A model generated the notes under the pieces. The model saw only the letters and a program-made list of their open reading frames with translations. It did no database searches and had not been told where the DNA came from. A DNA stretch of 64,000 nt from Permianibacter fluminis. Lineage in GTDB: Bacteria; Pseudomonadota; Gammaproteobacteria; Enterobacterales; Permianibacteraceae. Made by a program: the position numbers and the translations under genes. The stretch lies in assembly GCF_013179735.1 (NCBI RefSeq), contig NZ_JABMEG010000002.1, positions 597,817 to 661,816 of the forward strand. The letters are read 5' to 3'. Every line of letters starts with the position of its first letter. The stretch's first letter is position 1. This document shows positions 17,711-26,732 of the stretch, in pieces.

Positions 17711-19878
17711 GATGTGGCTCCCTTGATGCGGCCTTCTTTCAGCGCTTGCAGCACCTCGTCTTTCTTGCCATCGGCGATCAATTTGCCGTTGTCGAGCACC
17801 AGCAGGCGATCAACAAAATCGAGCAAGGCGGTGCGGTGGGTGATGACCAGCACGGTGTGGCCGCTGATTACCGGTTCCAGCTGCCGCTTCAGCCGTTCTT
17901 CGCTGATGAAATCCATATGGCTGGTTGGCTCGTCGAGCAACAGCAGCGGCGGCGTCAGCAGCAAAGCCCGGGCAATGGCGACCGATTGGCGCTGACCGGC
18001 AGACAAACCTTCACCGCGCTCGCCGACCTGCATGGCAAAGCCGGACGGATGACGGTTGGCGAAATCGGCAACGCCGGCGCGGAACGCAGCGCTCAAAACC
18101 TGCGCGTCGCTGGCATGTGGCGCGCCGAGCGTAATGTTGTCGCGCAAGCTGCCGAACACCAGCCCCGGATCCTGCGGCACATAGCCGATGGCGCGGCGCA
18201 GCTCGACCGGATCGAGCTGGCGAATGTCGATGCCGTCGATCAGGATCGAACCTGTGGTCGGTTGATATAACCCGGCAATCAGGCGCTGCAGCGACGACTT
18301 GCCAGAACCGATACGGCCGATGATGCCGACCCGCTCGCCGGGCAAGATGCGGAAACTCAGCTCACTGAGGGCATCCTGTTCGGTGCCGGGATAACGCAAG
18401 CTGACATGGCGAAATTCGATACCGCCTTCAAACCGCTCGCGGCTGATGAATTGACTGTCCGCCGGCCGCTCAACAGGCGTTTCCATCATCGTGTTTAGTG
18501 ATTGCAGTGAGGTTCGGGTTTGTTGCAACTGGGTCAGCAAAGCAGCAACCTGACCCATCGGCGCCAGACAGCGCGCTGACAGCATCATTGATGCGATTAA
18601 TCCGCCTTGAGTCATCTCGCCTTCGGCGAGCAGATACACGCCGAGGATCAGCACGGCAACCGAGGTCAGTTGCTGCCAGCTCATCGTGAACGCGACCGTG
18701 CGCTGACTCAGGCTGCGAATGCGGCCATTGATGTGGCTCAGAAAACGGGTGGCGGTTTCCCAGCGGGCCTGGATCTGGCCGGCGGCGTTGAACGCGCGCA
18801 GCGTTTCCAGATTGCTCAGCGCTTCCACCAGCGTGGCGCTGCGCTGGGCGCCGGCGCGATGGGTTTGTTCGGCGAGCTCGGCCAGGCGCTGATGACTCCA
18901 CCAGGCATGCAGCGTGATCACCAGAATGCCAATCAGCGGCGGGATCACCAGCGGCCAGCTAATCACCGCCAGCACCACCAGAAAAATGATGCCGAACGGT
19001 ACGTCAATAAACGTTGTCACCGACGCCGTGGCGATAAAGTCGCGCACTGCTTCAAAGGCGCGGACGTTGTTGGCAAACGAACCGACCGACGCCGGCCGGT
19101 GCTCCAGCCGCATGCCGAGGATCTGCTCCATCATCCGCGCCGACAATTTGTTGTCGATGCGTTTGTTGGCCAGCTCCAGTACCCAGGTGCGCAAATTGCG
19201 CAGCAGATAATCGAACGACAGCACCAGCAGCGCGCCCAGTGCCAGCACCCAGAGCGTGGCAAAGGCGTGATTGGGCACGACCCGGTCGTAAACGTTCATC
19301 GTGAACAGCGGCATGGTCAAGGCCAGCAAATTCAGCACGAACGCGAGCAGGAAAATGTCGCGATACAGATGACGCGCGGAAAAAATGGCGGACCAGAACC
19401 AGTGCTCGCTTTTTGCCTGCGACTGCTCGCTGGTGCGCCGATCAAACAGGAATTTGGGCCGGACATAAATGGCGACGCCGGCGTAGCGCTCGGCCAGTTC
19501 GCCGTCGGTCAGGGTCAGCACATCATTGCTTTGTTCCGGAAAGACGACCTCGGCCAAACCGTCGCGGTTCCAGCCCATCAGCACGCAGGCTTGATTGTCT
19601 TTCAGCAGCAGCAGACAGGGCAGCAGGGCGCCCGGAATATGCGAGAACGGTCGCCGGGCGAGCCGGGCGTGCAGACCGGCGCGACGGGCTGCGCGGGTGA
19701 CCAGTGATGGCATCAGCCGTCCGCCTTGCAACGGCAATCCGGCGGTCAGCGTCAGCGCCGAGCGGGCGCGGCCGTGATGACGACACAGATAGAGCAAACC
19801 CGACAGCAAGGGATCGCTGCCCGGTTCGAGTGCCCAGCTGGCAGGGGTTTCGTGACTGCTGTCGACACGGTCGGTCAT
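17707..19878 (-). CDS. Type I secretion ABC exporter (LapB family)
   Basis: This encodes 723 residues. Residues 1-150 are a C39-peptidase-like domain in which the usual catalytic Cys motif is replaced (DPLLSGLLYLCRHHGR), so it should bind substrate but not cleave it. A six-helix membrane domain covers about 165-440. The ATPase domain follows with Walker A GRIGSGKSS, signature LSAGQRQSVAIARALL and Walker B LLLLDEPTSHMD. A TTG at 19896 in the same frame is an alternative start; the ATG is preferred. In LapA systems a cysteine-less C39 domain and a non-GG substrate are normal, which fits export of the adhesin by its C-terminal signal. Confidence 0.95.
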   Translation of the reverse strand: MTDRVDSSHETPASWALEPGSDPLLSGLLYLCRHHGRARSALTLTAGLPLQGGRLMPSLVTRAARRAGLHARLARRPFSHIPGALLPCLLLLKDNQACVLMGWNRDGLAEVVFPEQSNDVLTLTDGELAERYAGVAIYVRPKFLFDRRTSEQSQAKSEHWFWSAIFSARHLYRDIFLLAFVLNLLALTMPLFTMNVYDRVVPNHAFATLWVLALGALLVLSFDYLLRNLRTWVLELANKRIDNKLSARMMEQILGMRLEHRPASVGSFANNVRAFEAVRDFIATASVTTFIDVPFGIIFLVVLAVISWPLVIPPLIGILVITLHAWWSHQRLAELAEQTHRAGAQRSATLVEALSNLETLRAFNAAGQIQARWETATRFLSHINGRIRSLSQRTVAFTMSWQQLTSVAVLILGVYLLAEGEMTQGGLIASMMLSARCLAPMGQVAALLTQLQQTRTSLQSLNTMMETPVERPADSQFISRERFEGGIEFRHVSLRYPGTEQDALSELSFRILPGERVGIIGRIGSGKSSLQRLIAGLYQPTTGSILIDGIDIRQLDPVELRRAIGYVPQDPGLVFGSLRDNITLGAPHASDAQVLSAAFRAGVADFANRHPSGFAMQVGERGEGLSAGQRQSVAIARALLLTPPLLLLDEPTSHMDFISEERLKRQLEPVISGHTVLVITHRTALLDFVDRLLVLDNGKLIADGKKDEVLQALKEGRIKGATS

Positions 19879-19959
19879 GCACAGACTCGGCGGCAAGGAA
19901 CCACAGCAACATACCGGTATGGCGGTTGCCCTGTCATCCCTTTATGCCGCGTGATTGAC

Positions 19960-21324
19960 TCAATTCAGCGCCGGCACGGTGCAGCCGGTAGCGACCACAT
20001 TCGGCGCCGCATCGGCCACTTTCTCAGTGTTGATGCGCAGCGCGTTCAGCAATTGACCGCGTGGTGCCAGCACCCGGGCCGCTGCCAGTTCCAGATCGTA
20101 ACGGCCGTTGATCAGGGCCCGCTGGGCCTGGAACAACTCGTTTTCGGTGTCGAGCAAGTCGAGCAGACTGCGCTGACCGAGCTGGAATTGTTGGCGATAG
20201 GCTTCGCGGACTTTGGTCATCGATTGCACATGCTGCTCGAGCGACGCGATTTGCTCGCGCAGGGTCAGCAGATCGCTCCAGGCGACCGCGACGATTTGAC
20301 CGACTTCCCGGCAGCTGGCATCACGGCGTGATTGGGCGGCGGCAAGTTGATTGGCAAATTGCCGATCACGGGCCCGATCAGAACCGCCGGCAAACAGGTT
20401 GTAACTCAGCACCACGGCAACCCGGGTGGTTTCCTGATCGCCGGTCACGCCATCGATGTCATTGCCGTCATCGCGGCGGGCCTGCAATTCCAACGACGGG
20501 TAGTAACCGGCCTGGGCACCTTCATGGGCCCGGCGGGCGGCGTCGGTTTCGGCTAGCGTGGCCAGCAGTTGCGGCGCGCTGTCGAGCGCACCGGTGCCAA
20601 CCGCGCCATCCGGAACGGCGCCGGTAATGCTTGGCAGCGGCTTCAGTTCAGCCGCCGGGCGGCTACCGACCACGCGCTGAAAGCGGGTGTTCACATCCTG
20701 CAGGTTGCTGCGTTCGGTCAGCAGATTGCTGCGCGCCAGCGCCAGCCGGCCGATGGCCTGCTCGCGATCGACGCCTTTGCTGACGCCGGCACCCACTCGC
20801 TCTTCAATTTGTTTCAGCGTGGTTTCATGCGCTTTCAGATTCTGTTCGGCCAGGCTGTTCAGCTCCTTGAACCGGAGCAGATCCAGAAACGCGCGGCTGG
20901 CTTCCAGCGCGGTTTCTTCGGCGCTTTGCCGCCAGCGGTAATAGGCAGCGACCGACAGGTGATCGAGGCGACCGACTTCTGCCGGGGTGGCAAAGCCGTC
21001 GAATATCATCTGGCGCAGCACCAGAGCGTAGCTGTCGCCATCCAGATCACTGGTCGAAGTGCCGAACAGGCCGGGCCGTTCGCGCTTTTCCTGAACCCAG
21101 TTGGCTTGCAGATCGACCCTTGGCAGGTAGCCGCCGAACGCCGCTTCACGGGCATCGAGTGAGGCTTGAAATTCAAACCAGCTGTTGCGGGTCAGCGGTT
21201 GATTGGTGACGGCCATGGTGACCGCGCCGCGCAAATCGTCGACCTCGTTCTGGGCGTAAGCCGGCGCGGCGAGCAAGAACAGGCAACACAACAGTTTCGC
21301 CAACGGGCGCGGTTGGAATGGCAT
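19960..21324 (-). CDS. TolC-family outer membrane exit channel (LapE-like)
   Basis: This encodes 454 residues beginning with a signal peptide (hydrophobic LLCCLFLLAAPAYA, cleaved near AYA-QN). The remainder has the two internally repeated helical halves of TolC proteins, with characteristic segments QLGQRSLLDLLDTENELFQAQ and VVLSYNLFAGG. It forms the outer membrane channel of the type I secretion complex. A GTG two codons upstream (21330) could also start translation. It is the first gene of the four-gene exporter operon; 81 bases separate it from the ABC gene. Confidence 0.93.
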   Translation of the reverse strand: MPFQPRPLAKLLCCLFLLAAPAYAQNEVDDLRGAVTMAVTNQPLTRNSWFEFQASLDAREAAFGGYLPRVDLQANWVQEKRERPGLFGTSTSDLDGDSYALVLRQMIFDGFATPAEVGRLDHLSVAAYYRWRQSAEETALEASRAFLDLLRFKELNSLAEQNLKAHETTLKQIEERVGAGVSKGVDREQAIGRLALARSNLLTERSNLQDVNTRFQRVVGSRPAAELKPLPSITGAVPDGAVGTGALDSAPQLLATLAETDAARRAHEGAQAGYYPSLELQARRDDGNDIDGVTGDQETTRVAVVLSYNLFAGGSDRARDRQFANQLAAAQSRRDASCREVGQIVAVAWSDLLTLREQIASLEQHVQSMTKVREAYRQQFQLGQRSLLDLLDTENELFQAQRALINGRYDLELAAARVLAPRGQLLNALRINTEKVADAAPNVVATGCTVPALN

Positions 21325-21870
21325 GGTCACTTTCGTCTCTCTGGGTCCACAAAGCCACCGACAGCTCGGCTGGTGGCGGCAAAAGTCTGAGTGTTGTTGC
21401 CATTCCTTGGCATCCGGTCACTGTCAGTGGTGCTGACGGGTGCTCGGACCTTTGCAGCACTTGGGCAAGAAGTGTGCCGCGATTCCCCTATTGCTTGCTG
21501 TCAGGAGAGCTGGACGCTTGCAGCCTGCGCCAATGCTGATGATTCCTGAGGTTTTCTGGTACCGACCAGCCGCGTGCGGCAAACGAACGCCTACGCTGCG
21601 GCGCGATGCTGGCCTGACAAAATACGGCACATTACGCCATTTGCGGTAATTCCCGCCAGCGACAAAGCAAATAAAAACAGAGGCTTGTAGGGGATCTTTA
21701 CAGCCACTTGCAAAGAGTTGGCGGAAATTTGGCGTGTCGGATCATCGGCAGAGGGGGGCCGGGCGGTTGTGACCGGAACCTCTAGCGGGCGCTCAAGGCG
21801 GCGCTCCAGTGCGCCACCGAAACCGGCGATTGACAGTACAGATAACCGCCGGTCCTAATCAGCAACCGGC
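21325..21870. other. Long intergenic region upstream of the exporter operon
   Basis: About 545 bases without a supportable gene separate tolC from the end of the zinc peptidase gene, both on the reverse strand. Open frames here are short and have no recognisable family. The region must hold the promoter of the exporter operon. I could not assign a -35/-10 or sigma-54 pair with confidence. Confidence 0.6.
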
Positions 21871-22716
21871 TCAGTTGAAGGTATCGCAGGCGGACAGCTG
21901 GCCCTGCTCCAGCCCGGCCCGGAACCAGTGCACCCGCTGCTTGCTGCTGCCGTGGGTGAACGACTCGGGCACGACCCGGCCACCGGCCTGTTGCTGCAAG
22001 CGGTCATCGCCGATGGCGGCGGCGGCCGTCAGCGCTTCTTCGACATCGCCCGACTCAAGAAACGGCAGGCGTTTCTCGGCATGGTGCGCCCAGAGTCCGG
22101 CGAAACAATCGGCCTGCAATTCCAGTTTGACCGAGAGGGCATTGCTGTCTGCTTCCGACAAGCGCTGCCGCGCCTTGTGCACTTGTTCGGACAAACCCAG
22201 CAAATTCTGCACGTGATGGCCGACTTCGTGCGCGATGACATAGGCTTGGGCGAAATCGCCGGGCGCGCCAAAGCGCTGGCTCAGATCGCGATAGAAACCC
22301 AAATCGATGTAAACCTTTTCATCGGGCGGGCAATAAAACGGCCCCATCGCCGATTCGCCCATGCCGCAAGCGGTTGCGGTCGAGTCGGTGAACAGCACCA
22401 GCGTTGGCAGCCGGTATTGGCCGCCTTCGCGCTGAAACACGGCGGTCCAGACATCCTCGGTATCACCCAGCACATGGGCAACAAAATCGGCTTGCGGATC
22501 CTGACCTGGTTGCAAGGCCGGACCTTGTTCGGTCGTGGCACTGCCGGCGCCGGCCATTTCGGCGCCTTGCATCAGCAATTGCGGATCGACACCAAAATAC
22601 ATTGCGATCAGCAGCAACACGATGCCGCCAATGCCGCCACCAACCAGACCTTTTCCTGCGCGCATGCCGCGCCGATCTTCCACATTGCTGCTACGCCGAA
22701 AACCTTCCCATTTCAT
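21871..22716 (-). CDS. YpfJ-type neutral zinc metallopeptidase
   Basis: This encodes 281 residues. It opens MKWEGFRRSSNVEDRRG, which is typical of the YpfJ family, followed by one glycine-rich transmembrane helix (about residues 24-42) and an extracytoplasmic domain with the zinc motif HEVGHH (H163, E164, H167) and a candidate third ligand E199 in LELQADCFAGLWA. The ATG at 22716 is chosen because AGGAGAACC precedes it; the frame stays open for 62 codons further but that stretch has no homology. The physiological substrate of this family is not known. It lies 61 bases after the kinase gene on the same strand. Confidence 0.9.
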   Translation of the reverse strand: MKWEGFRRSSNVEDRRGMRAGKGLVGGGIGGIVLLLIAMYFGVDPQLLMQGAEMAGAGSATTEQGPALQPGQDPQADFVAHVLGDTEDVWTAVFQREGGQYRLPTLVLFTDSTATACGMGESAMGPFYCPPDEKVYIDLGFYRDLSQRFGAPGDFAQAYVIAHEVGHHVQNLLGLSEQVHKARQRLSEADSNALSVKLELQADCFAGLWAHHAEKRLPFLESGDVEEALTAAAAIGDDRLQQQAGGRVVPESFTHGSSKQRVHWFRAGLEQGQLSACDTFN

Positions 22717-22777
22717 GTTCGGTTCTCCTGAATCAATGGCCGGACTGGCTCCTGCCCATTGCGAGAATGGCAAGCTT

Positions 22778-23860
22778 TCAGAGCCGCAAAAACCGCCGCA
22801 AGTTTTTCTGTTCCCGTTCGAATGCCTGCGCCAGCGCCAGTTGTACCGCCGCCCGGCGCAGGTTGTCACCGGATTGTTCGACCCGGAAGTAATGATCGCC
22901 ATTCAAATGATCGGTCAGGAAGCGAATGGCGAGCGTTGCGGTTATCGCCAGAGTCGAGGGCAGCAGGGCTTCACGTTCGACCCGGACGAGCTCGCTATCC
23001 AGCACCGATAAAAAGCCATCGGCAAGGGCGCGGAACAGTGGCGTCGACACGGTCACGGCATCGGGCACACTGTGCTCGCCGGCCGGATTGCAGTAGGACC
23101 GCGCCATGTCGGCGAAATCGAAGACCAGACTCGATACCATGACCGTGTCCAGATCGAGCACGGCCAGTGCTTTGGCGCCGTTCTGGTCAAACAATACATT
23201 GGCGATCTTGGTATCTCCGTGAACAAAGCGCGCCGGCAAGCGGCCGCTGACGCATTGCTGTTCCAGATGTTCAAGCTGCGGCAGGAAATGCTCGCAGCCG
23301 GCGATGACGCTGGCCGCGTGCTGACGCCGGCCCAGTCGATCACTTTGCACGGCTTCCCGTAGCGCCTGAATGCGGTTGGACAGCTGATGGAATTCCGGCA
23401 GCGCCGGCTGGTAATGGCGGGGATTGAAATCGCGCAGTGCCAGCAAAAACGCGGCAATGGCTCGCGCCCCTTCGCGCGCGACCGCCTCGCTGCCGACCCG
23501 ATCATGATTGATGCCGTTTGGAATGAACCGGGTGGCACGCCAGTAACCGCCGTCGATCAGGGCGGCGTAATCACCGTTCTTGCTGGCGATCGGTTGCAGG
23601 ACCTGCTCACGATAGCTGAGGTCGGCAACATGGTCGGCCAGATGCTGGCAAACCTGCACCACGTTTTCGATTACGCGCTGCGGCTGGGGAAACACCGCAG
23701 AGTTGATCCGCTGCAGCACGACATCGCCAATGCGCAAACTGATATTGATACGGCTTTCTTCGCCGCCCAGCGCTTGCGCCGGTGATGCCGGCAATTGCCA
23801 GGCAGCGCGCAAGGCGGACACGGTTGCGGCGGGCATCAGGCTGGGAGAATCCATCGGCAT
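22778..23860 (-). CDS. Phosphotransferase, NahK-like sugar kinase
   Basis: This encodes 360 residues of the aminoglycoside phosphotransferase fold. The ATP-site and catalytic motifs are clear: VVLQRINSAVFPQPQ in the N-lobe, HGDTKIANVLF (H214, D216) as the catalytic loop, and LDLDTVM (about 236-241) for metal binding. LQRIN-x-x-VF and HGDTK-x-x-N together resemble N-acetylhexosamine 1-kinase (NahK) and related homoserine-kinase-like proteins rather than antibiotic kinases, so phosphorylation of an amino sugar is the best guess. The start is uncertain; ATGs at 23860 and 23854 and an upstream start at 23953 are all in frame. No sugar-use genes adjoin it. Confidence 0.75.
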   Translation of the reverse strand: MPMDSPSLMPAATVSALRAAWQLPASPAQALGGEESRINISLRIGDVVLQRINSAVFPQPQRVIENVVQVCQHLADHVADLSYREQVLQPIASKNGDYAALIDGGYWRATRFIPNGINHDRVGSEAVAREGARAIAAFLLALRDFNPRHYQPALPEFHQLSNRIQALREAVQSDRLGRRQHAASVIAGCEHFLPQLEHLEQQCVSGRLPARFVHGDTKIANVLFDQNGAKALAVLDLDTVMVSSLVFDFADMARSYCNPAGEHSVPDAVTVSTPLFRALADGFLSVLDSELVRVEREALLPSTLAITATLAIRFLTDHLNGDHYFRVEQSGDNLRRAAVQLALAQAFEREQKNLRRFLRL

Positions 23861-23995
23861 CGTCAAATCTTTCTGGTCCGGCCCTGAGGCGTTAGCGGCG
23901 TCAGTGGCTTGAGGTGGCGTGGGTTTGTATGAGCTTGCGTGCGGTGCAATCAAAGTTCACTAGCTTGAAGTCTTGGCAGCAAGTCGCAAAAGGGA

Positions 23996-24055
23996 CTGCA
24001 ATTCAAGGCACTGCAATTCAAGTCCCTGCAATTCAAGTCCCTGCAATTCAAGTCA
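23996..24055. repeat. 15-bp tandem repeat, four copies
   Basis: Four consecutive 15-bp units start with CTGCAATTCAAG, the last three bases varying (GCA, TCC, TCC, TCA). They lie in the 340-base non-coding gap between the LysR gene and the kinase gene, both on the reverse strand. No other feature was seen in this gap. Confidence 0.9.
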
Positions 24056-24200
24056 CTTCAGTTCAGCTCGTCGCAACAAACGGCGCGTAGCGTGGTCGCG
24101 GTGGCGCTGCCTGTCAAGCAAGGCATATTCGTAGCGAGCCGTGCATCCGCAATTTGGCGGCAGGTCCGACCGCATGCAATCGAACGTTGCCCGTGCTGAC

Positions 24201-25079
24201 TCATGGACTGGCCGCTTCGCTGAGCAATTGCACCAGGGCGCGGCCGGCATTCGACAACGTGCGTTCGCGGTGATGCACCACGCCCAGTGAACGCTCGATG
24301 GCGATGGCCGGCAGCACATTCAGCGCGACCAGTTCATCGCGGACCATGATGTCGGGCAGCAGCGCCCAGCCCTGGCCGGCGGTCACCAGCATCGCGATGG
24401 CTTCCAGATAGCTGCTACTGGTTCGGTCGTGTAGCGTGACCTGATGCTCGGCAAACATCTGATCGACTTTTTGCTGGGTAAAGGTATGGCCCCCGAGCAA
24501 CACAGCCCGGTGCTGACCGAGTTCGGCAATGGCGACTGTTTTCTTTCTCGCCAAGGGGTGCTGGCGCTGGACACAGGGGATCAGGCGTTCGCGCCAGACC
24601 GGTACCGCGGCGACGCTCGCCTCCGGCTGATCGGGCAGGGTCACGATAGCCAGCTCGCGCAGGCCTTGTTCGACATCACGGTAGGCCTGTTCGGAATCGA
24701 CAAAATCGAATTCCAGCGTCACCTCTGGATAGCGGCGGGTGTAGTCGCTGAGCAGGGCCGGCAGTCGGCGCAGGCCGATGTGGTGGCTGGTGGCAATGCG
24801 CAGCGGCCCGGCGACCCGACCGGTGAGATTGCTGAGCGCGGTGCCGGCGTCTTCCATGTCGAGCAGCAGTTGCCGCGCGCGCGGCCACAGCGTTTGCCCA
24901 GCCGGGGTCAGGTGCACGGCATGGCCGACCCGATCGAACAGGCGCTGGCCAAGCTCGGTCTCCAGATTGGCGATGCGTTTGCTGACCGCCGGTTGGGTCA
25001 GGTGCAGGCTGTCGGCCGCGCGCGAGAACGACTGACTGTCGGCGACGGCGACAAACGCTTTTAACTGGGCATGGTCCAC
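24201..25079 (-). CDS. LysR-family transcriptional regulator
   Basis: This encodes 292 residues. The N-terminal winged helix-turn-helix (FVAVADSQSFSRAADSLHLTQPAVSKRIANLE) is followed by a linker helix and the two-lobed effector-binding domain. The GTG at 25079 is chosen because VDHAQLKAF is where LysR proteins begin; the frame extends 22 codons upstream without homology. It is divergent from leuC with about 150 bases between, the arrangement expected of a regulator of the leucine genes (compare LeuO-type or IlvY-type control), and a palindromic LysR-type site lies in that gap. Leucine or a leucine precursor as co-inducer is an inference. Confidence 0.9.
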   Translation of the reverse strand: MDHAQLKAFVAVADSQSFSRAADSLHLTQPAVSKRIANLETELGQRLFDRVGHAVHLTPAGQTLWPRARQLLLDMEDAGTALSNLTGRVAGPLRIATSHHIGLRRLPALLSDYTRRYPEVTLEFDFVDSEQAYRDVEQGLRELAIVTLPDQPEASVAAVPVWRERLIPCVQRQHPLARKKTVAIAELGQHRAVLLGGHTFTQQKVDQMFAEHQVTLHDRTSSSYLEAIAMLVTAGQGWALLPDIMVRDELVALNVLPAIAIERSLGVVHHRERTLSNAGRALVQLLSEAASP

Positions 25080-25118
25080 ACGGTTGCCAGAGGCGGTTGG
25101 GGTGAGCCGGCACTGTGC

Positions 25119-25139
25119 TGCATTCCATATTGGAATGCA
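25119..25139. promoter_or_regulatory. Candidate LysR operator (inverted repeat)
   Basis: A perfect 8-bp inverted repeat, TGCATTCC-N5-GGAATGCA, contains the LysR-type core T-N11-A (TTCC-N5-GGAA). It sits 39 bases upstream of the LysR start and 92 bases upstream of leuC, where a LysR regulator would bind to control both. Confidence 0.7.
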
Positions 25140-25231
25140 ATTCATAAAAAAACGAAATTGGAGTTATTGGAGGCCCGGCGGCTATGCTTGGCCATCCCCA
25201 ATGCCGGGGCTTTTCTTGGAGAACGACCGCA

Positions 25232-26635
25232 ATGGCCCGCACCCTGTACGACAAACTCTGGGACGAGCACGTTGTTCTGCGCGCTGACACCGGCGCCGAG
25301 CTCATCTATATCGACCGTCAGCTGCTGCACGAAGTCACCAGCCCGCAGGCGTTCGACGGCCTCAAGCTCAACAAGCGCAAACCCTGGCGTATCGACGCCA
25401 ATCTGGCGGTGCCGGATCACAACGTGCCGACCGAGGGCCGCATTCGCGGCATCGCCGATCCGATCTCGCGCCTGCAAGTGGAAACGCTGGACAAGAACTG
25501 CGACGAATACGGCATCGTTGAATTCAAGATGAGCGATGTTCGCCAGGGCATCGTGCACGTCATCGGCCCGGAGCAAGGCGCGACGCTACCGGGCATGACC
25601 ATTGTTTGTGGTGACTCGCACACTGCGACCCATGGCGCCTTCGGTGCGATTGCTTTTGGTATCGGCACTTCGGAAGTCGAGCACGTGCTGGCCACCCAAT
25701 GCCTGTGGCAGAAGAAAAGCAAAAACATGCTGGTGAAAGTCAGTGGCAAGCTCGGTGTCGGTGTCGGCGCCAAAGATATCGTGCTGGCGGTGATCGGCAA
25801 AATCGGCACGGCCGGTGGCACCGGTTATGCCATCGAATTCGGTGGCGATACCATTCGCGGCCTGTCGATGGAAGGTCGCATGACTATCTGCAATATGGCC
25901 ATCGAAGCCGGTGCCCGCGTTGGCATCGTGGCGGTCGATGACATCACCATCAACTATCTGAAAGACCGACCGTACGCGCCGAAAGGCAGTGACTGGGACA
26001 AAGCCGTCAGCTACTGGAAAACCCTGACTTCGGATAGTGCTGCCCAATACGATGCCGTTGTTGAACTGCAAGCCGAAGACATCGAACCGCAAGTGACGTG
26101 GGGCACTTCACCCGAGATGGTCGCACCGGTTTATGCCAAGGTGCCGAACCCGGCCAATGAAGCCAACGCCACCAAGCGTGAAGGCATCACTCGTGCGCTC
26201 GAATACATGGGCCTGAAAGCCGATCAGCCGATCACCTCGATCAAACTGGATCGTGTTTTCATCGGCTCCTGCACCAACTCGCGCATCGAAGATCTGCGCG
26301 AAGCCGCGGCTGTTGCCAAAGGCAAGAAAGTTTCGCCGACCATCAAGCAGGCGATGGTGGTGCCGGGTTCTGGCTTGGTGAAGTTGCAGGCCGAAAAAGA
26401 AGGTCTGGACAAGGTTTTTCTGGCAGCCGGTTTTGAATGGCGCGAGCCGGGTTGCTCGATGTGTCTGGCGATGAACGCGGACCGTTTGCAGGCTGGCGAG
26501 CATTGCGCCTCGACCTCGAACCGCAACTTCGAAGGCCGGCAAGGGCAGGGCGGTCGTACGCACTTGGTCAGCCCGGCGATGGCGGCGGCAGCTGCGATTG
26601 CCGGTCACTTCGTCGACGTACGCACATTCAACTAA
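25232..26635 (+). CDS. leuC: 3-isopropylmalate dehydratase large subunit
   Basis: This encodes 467 residues, the usual length. It isomerises 2-isopropylmalate to 3-isopropylmalate in leucine synthesis together with LeuD. The aconitase-family iron-sulfur ligands are visible in [12 protein letters not shown] and [11 protein letters not shown], and the substrate motif [13 protein letters not shown] is present. The ATG at 25232 follows GGAG at a good distance; an in-frame ATG 16 codons earlier has no homology. It is the first gene of leuCDB; leuA is not in the window. Confidence 0.97.
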   Translation: MARTLYDKLWDEHVVLRADTGAELIYIDRQLLHEVTSPQAFDGLKLNKRKPWRIDANLAVPDHNVPTEGRIRGIADPISRLQVETLDKNCDEYGIVEFKMSDVRQGIVHVIGPEQGATLPGMTIVCGDSHTATHGAFGAIAFGIGTSEVEHVLATQCLWQKKSKNMLVKVSGKLGVGVGAKDIVLAVIGKIGTAGGTGYAIEFGGDTIRGLSMEGRMTICNMAIEAGARVGIVAVDDITINYLKDRPYAPKGSDWDKAVSYWKTLTSDSAAQYDAVVELQAEDIEPQVTWGTSPEMVAPVYAKVPNPANEANATKREGITRALEYMGLKADQPITSIKLDRVFIGSCTNSRIEDLREAAAVAKGKKVSPTIKQAMVVPGSGLVKLQAEKEGLDKVFLAAGFEWREPGCSMCLAMNADRLQAGEHCASTSNRNFEGRQGQGGRTHLVSPAMAAAAAIAGHFVDVRTFN

Positions 26636-26641
26636 TCGTTT

Positions 26642-26719
26642 GTAGGGTGGATCAAGGCGCATAGCGCCGGATCCACCACGGACACAAACGGTGGGTCCGC
26701 TACGCTTGACCCACCCTAC
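26642..26719. repeat. REP-like inverted repeat between leuC and leuD
   Basis: GTAGGGTGGATCAAGG... at 26642 pairs imperfectly with ...CTTGACCCACCCTAC ending at 26719; each half is itself a small hairpin (GGATC-type arms at 26649-26676, GGTGGGTCC at 26691). The sequence type, GTAGGGTGGGTCAAGCG followed by GGACCCACC, resembles a widespread dispersed repeat of environmental proteobacteria. It fills nearly the whole leuC-leuD gap. Confidence 0.75.
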
Positions 26720-26732
26720 GACGGAGCAAACC

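Noticed and set aside
17707..19878. Bacteriocin or peptide exporter with leader peptidase activity
   Set aside because: The C39-like domain lacks the catalytic Cys and the neighbouring substrate is an RTX adhesin, so an adhesin exporter is the better reading.
22717..22902. Longer N-terminus of the zinc peptidase starting at 22902
   Set aside because: It would overlap the kinase gene's end, and the AGGAGAACC site fits the ATG at 22716.
22778..23860. Aminoglycoside resistance kinase
   Set aside because: The HGDTK and LQRIN motifs fit sugar kinases of the NahK type better than antibiotic phosphotransferases, and there is no mobile element nearby.
23996..24055. CRISPR array
   Set aside because: The units are contiguous 15-bp repeats with no spacers and no cas genes.
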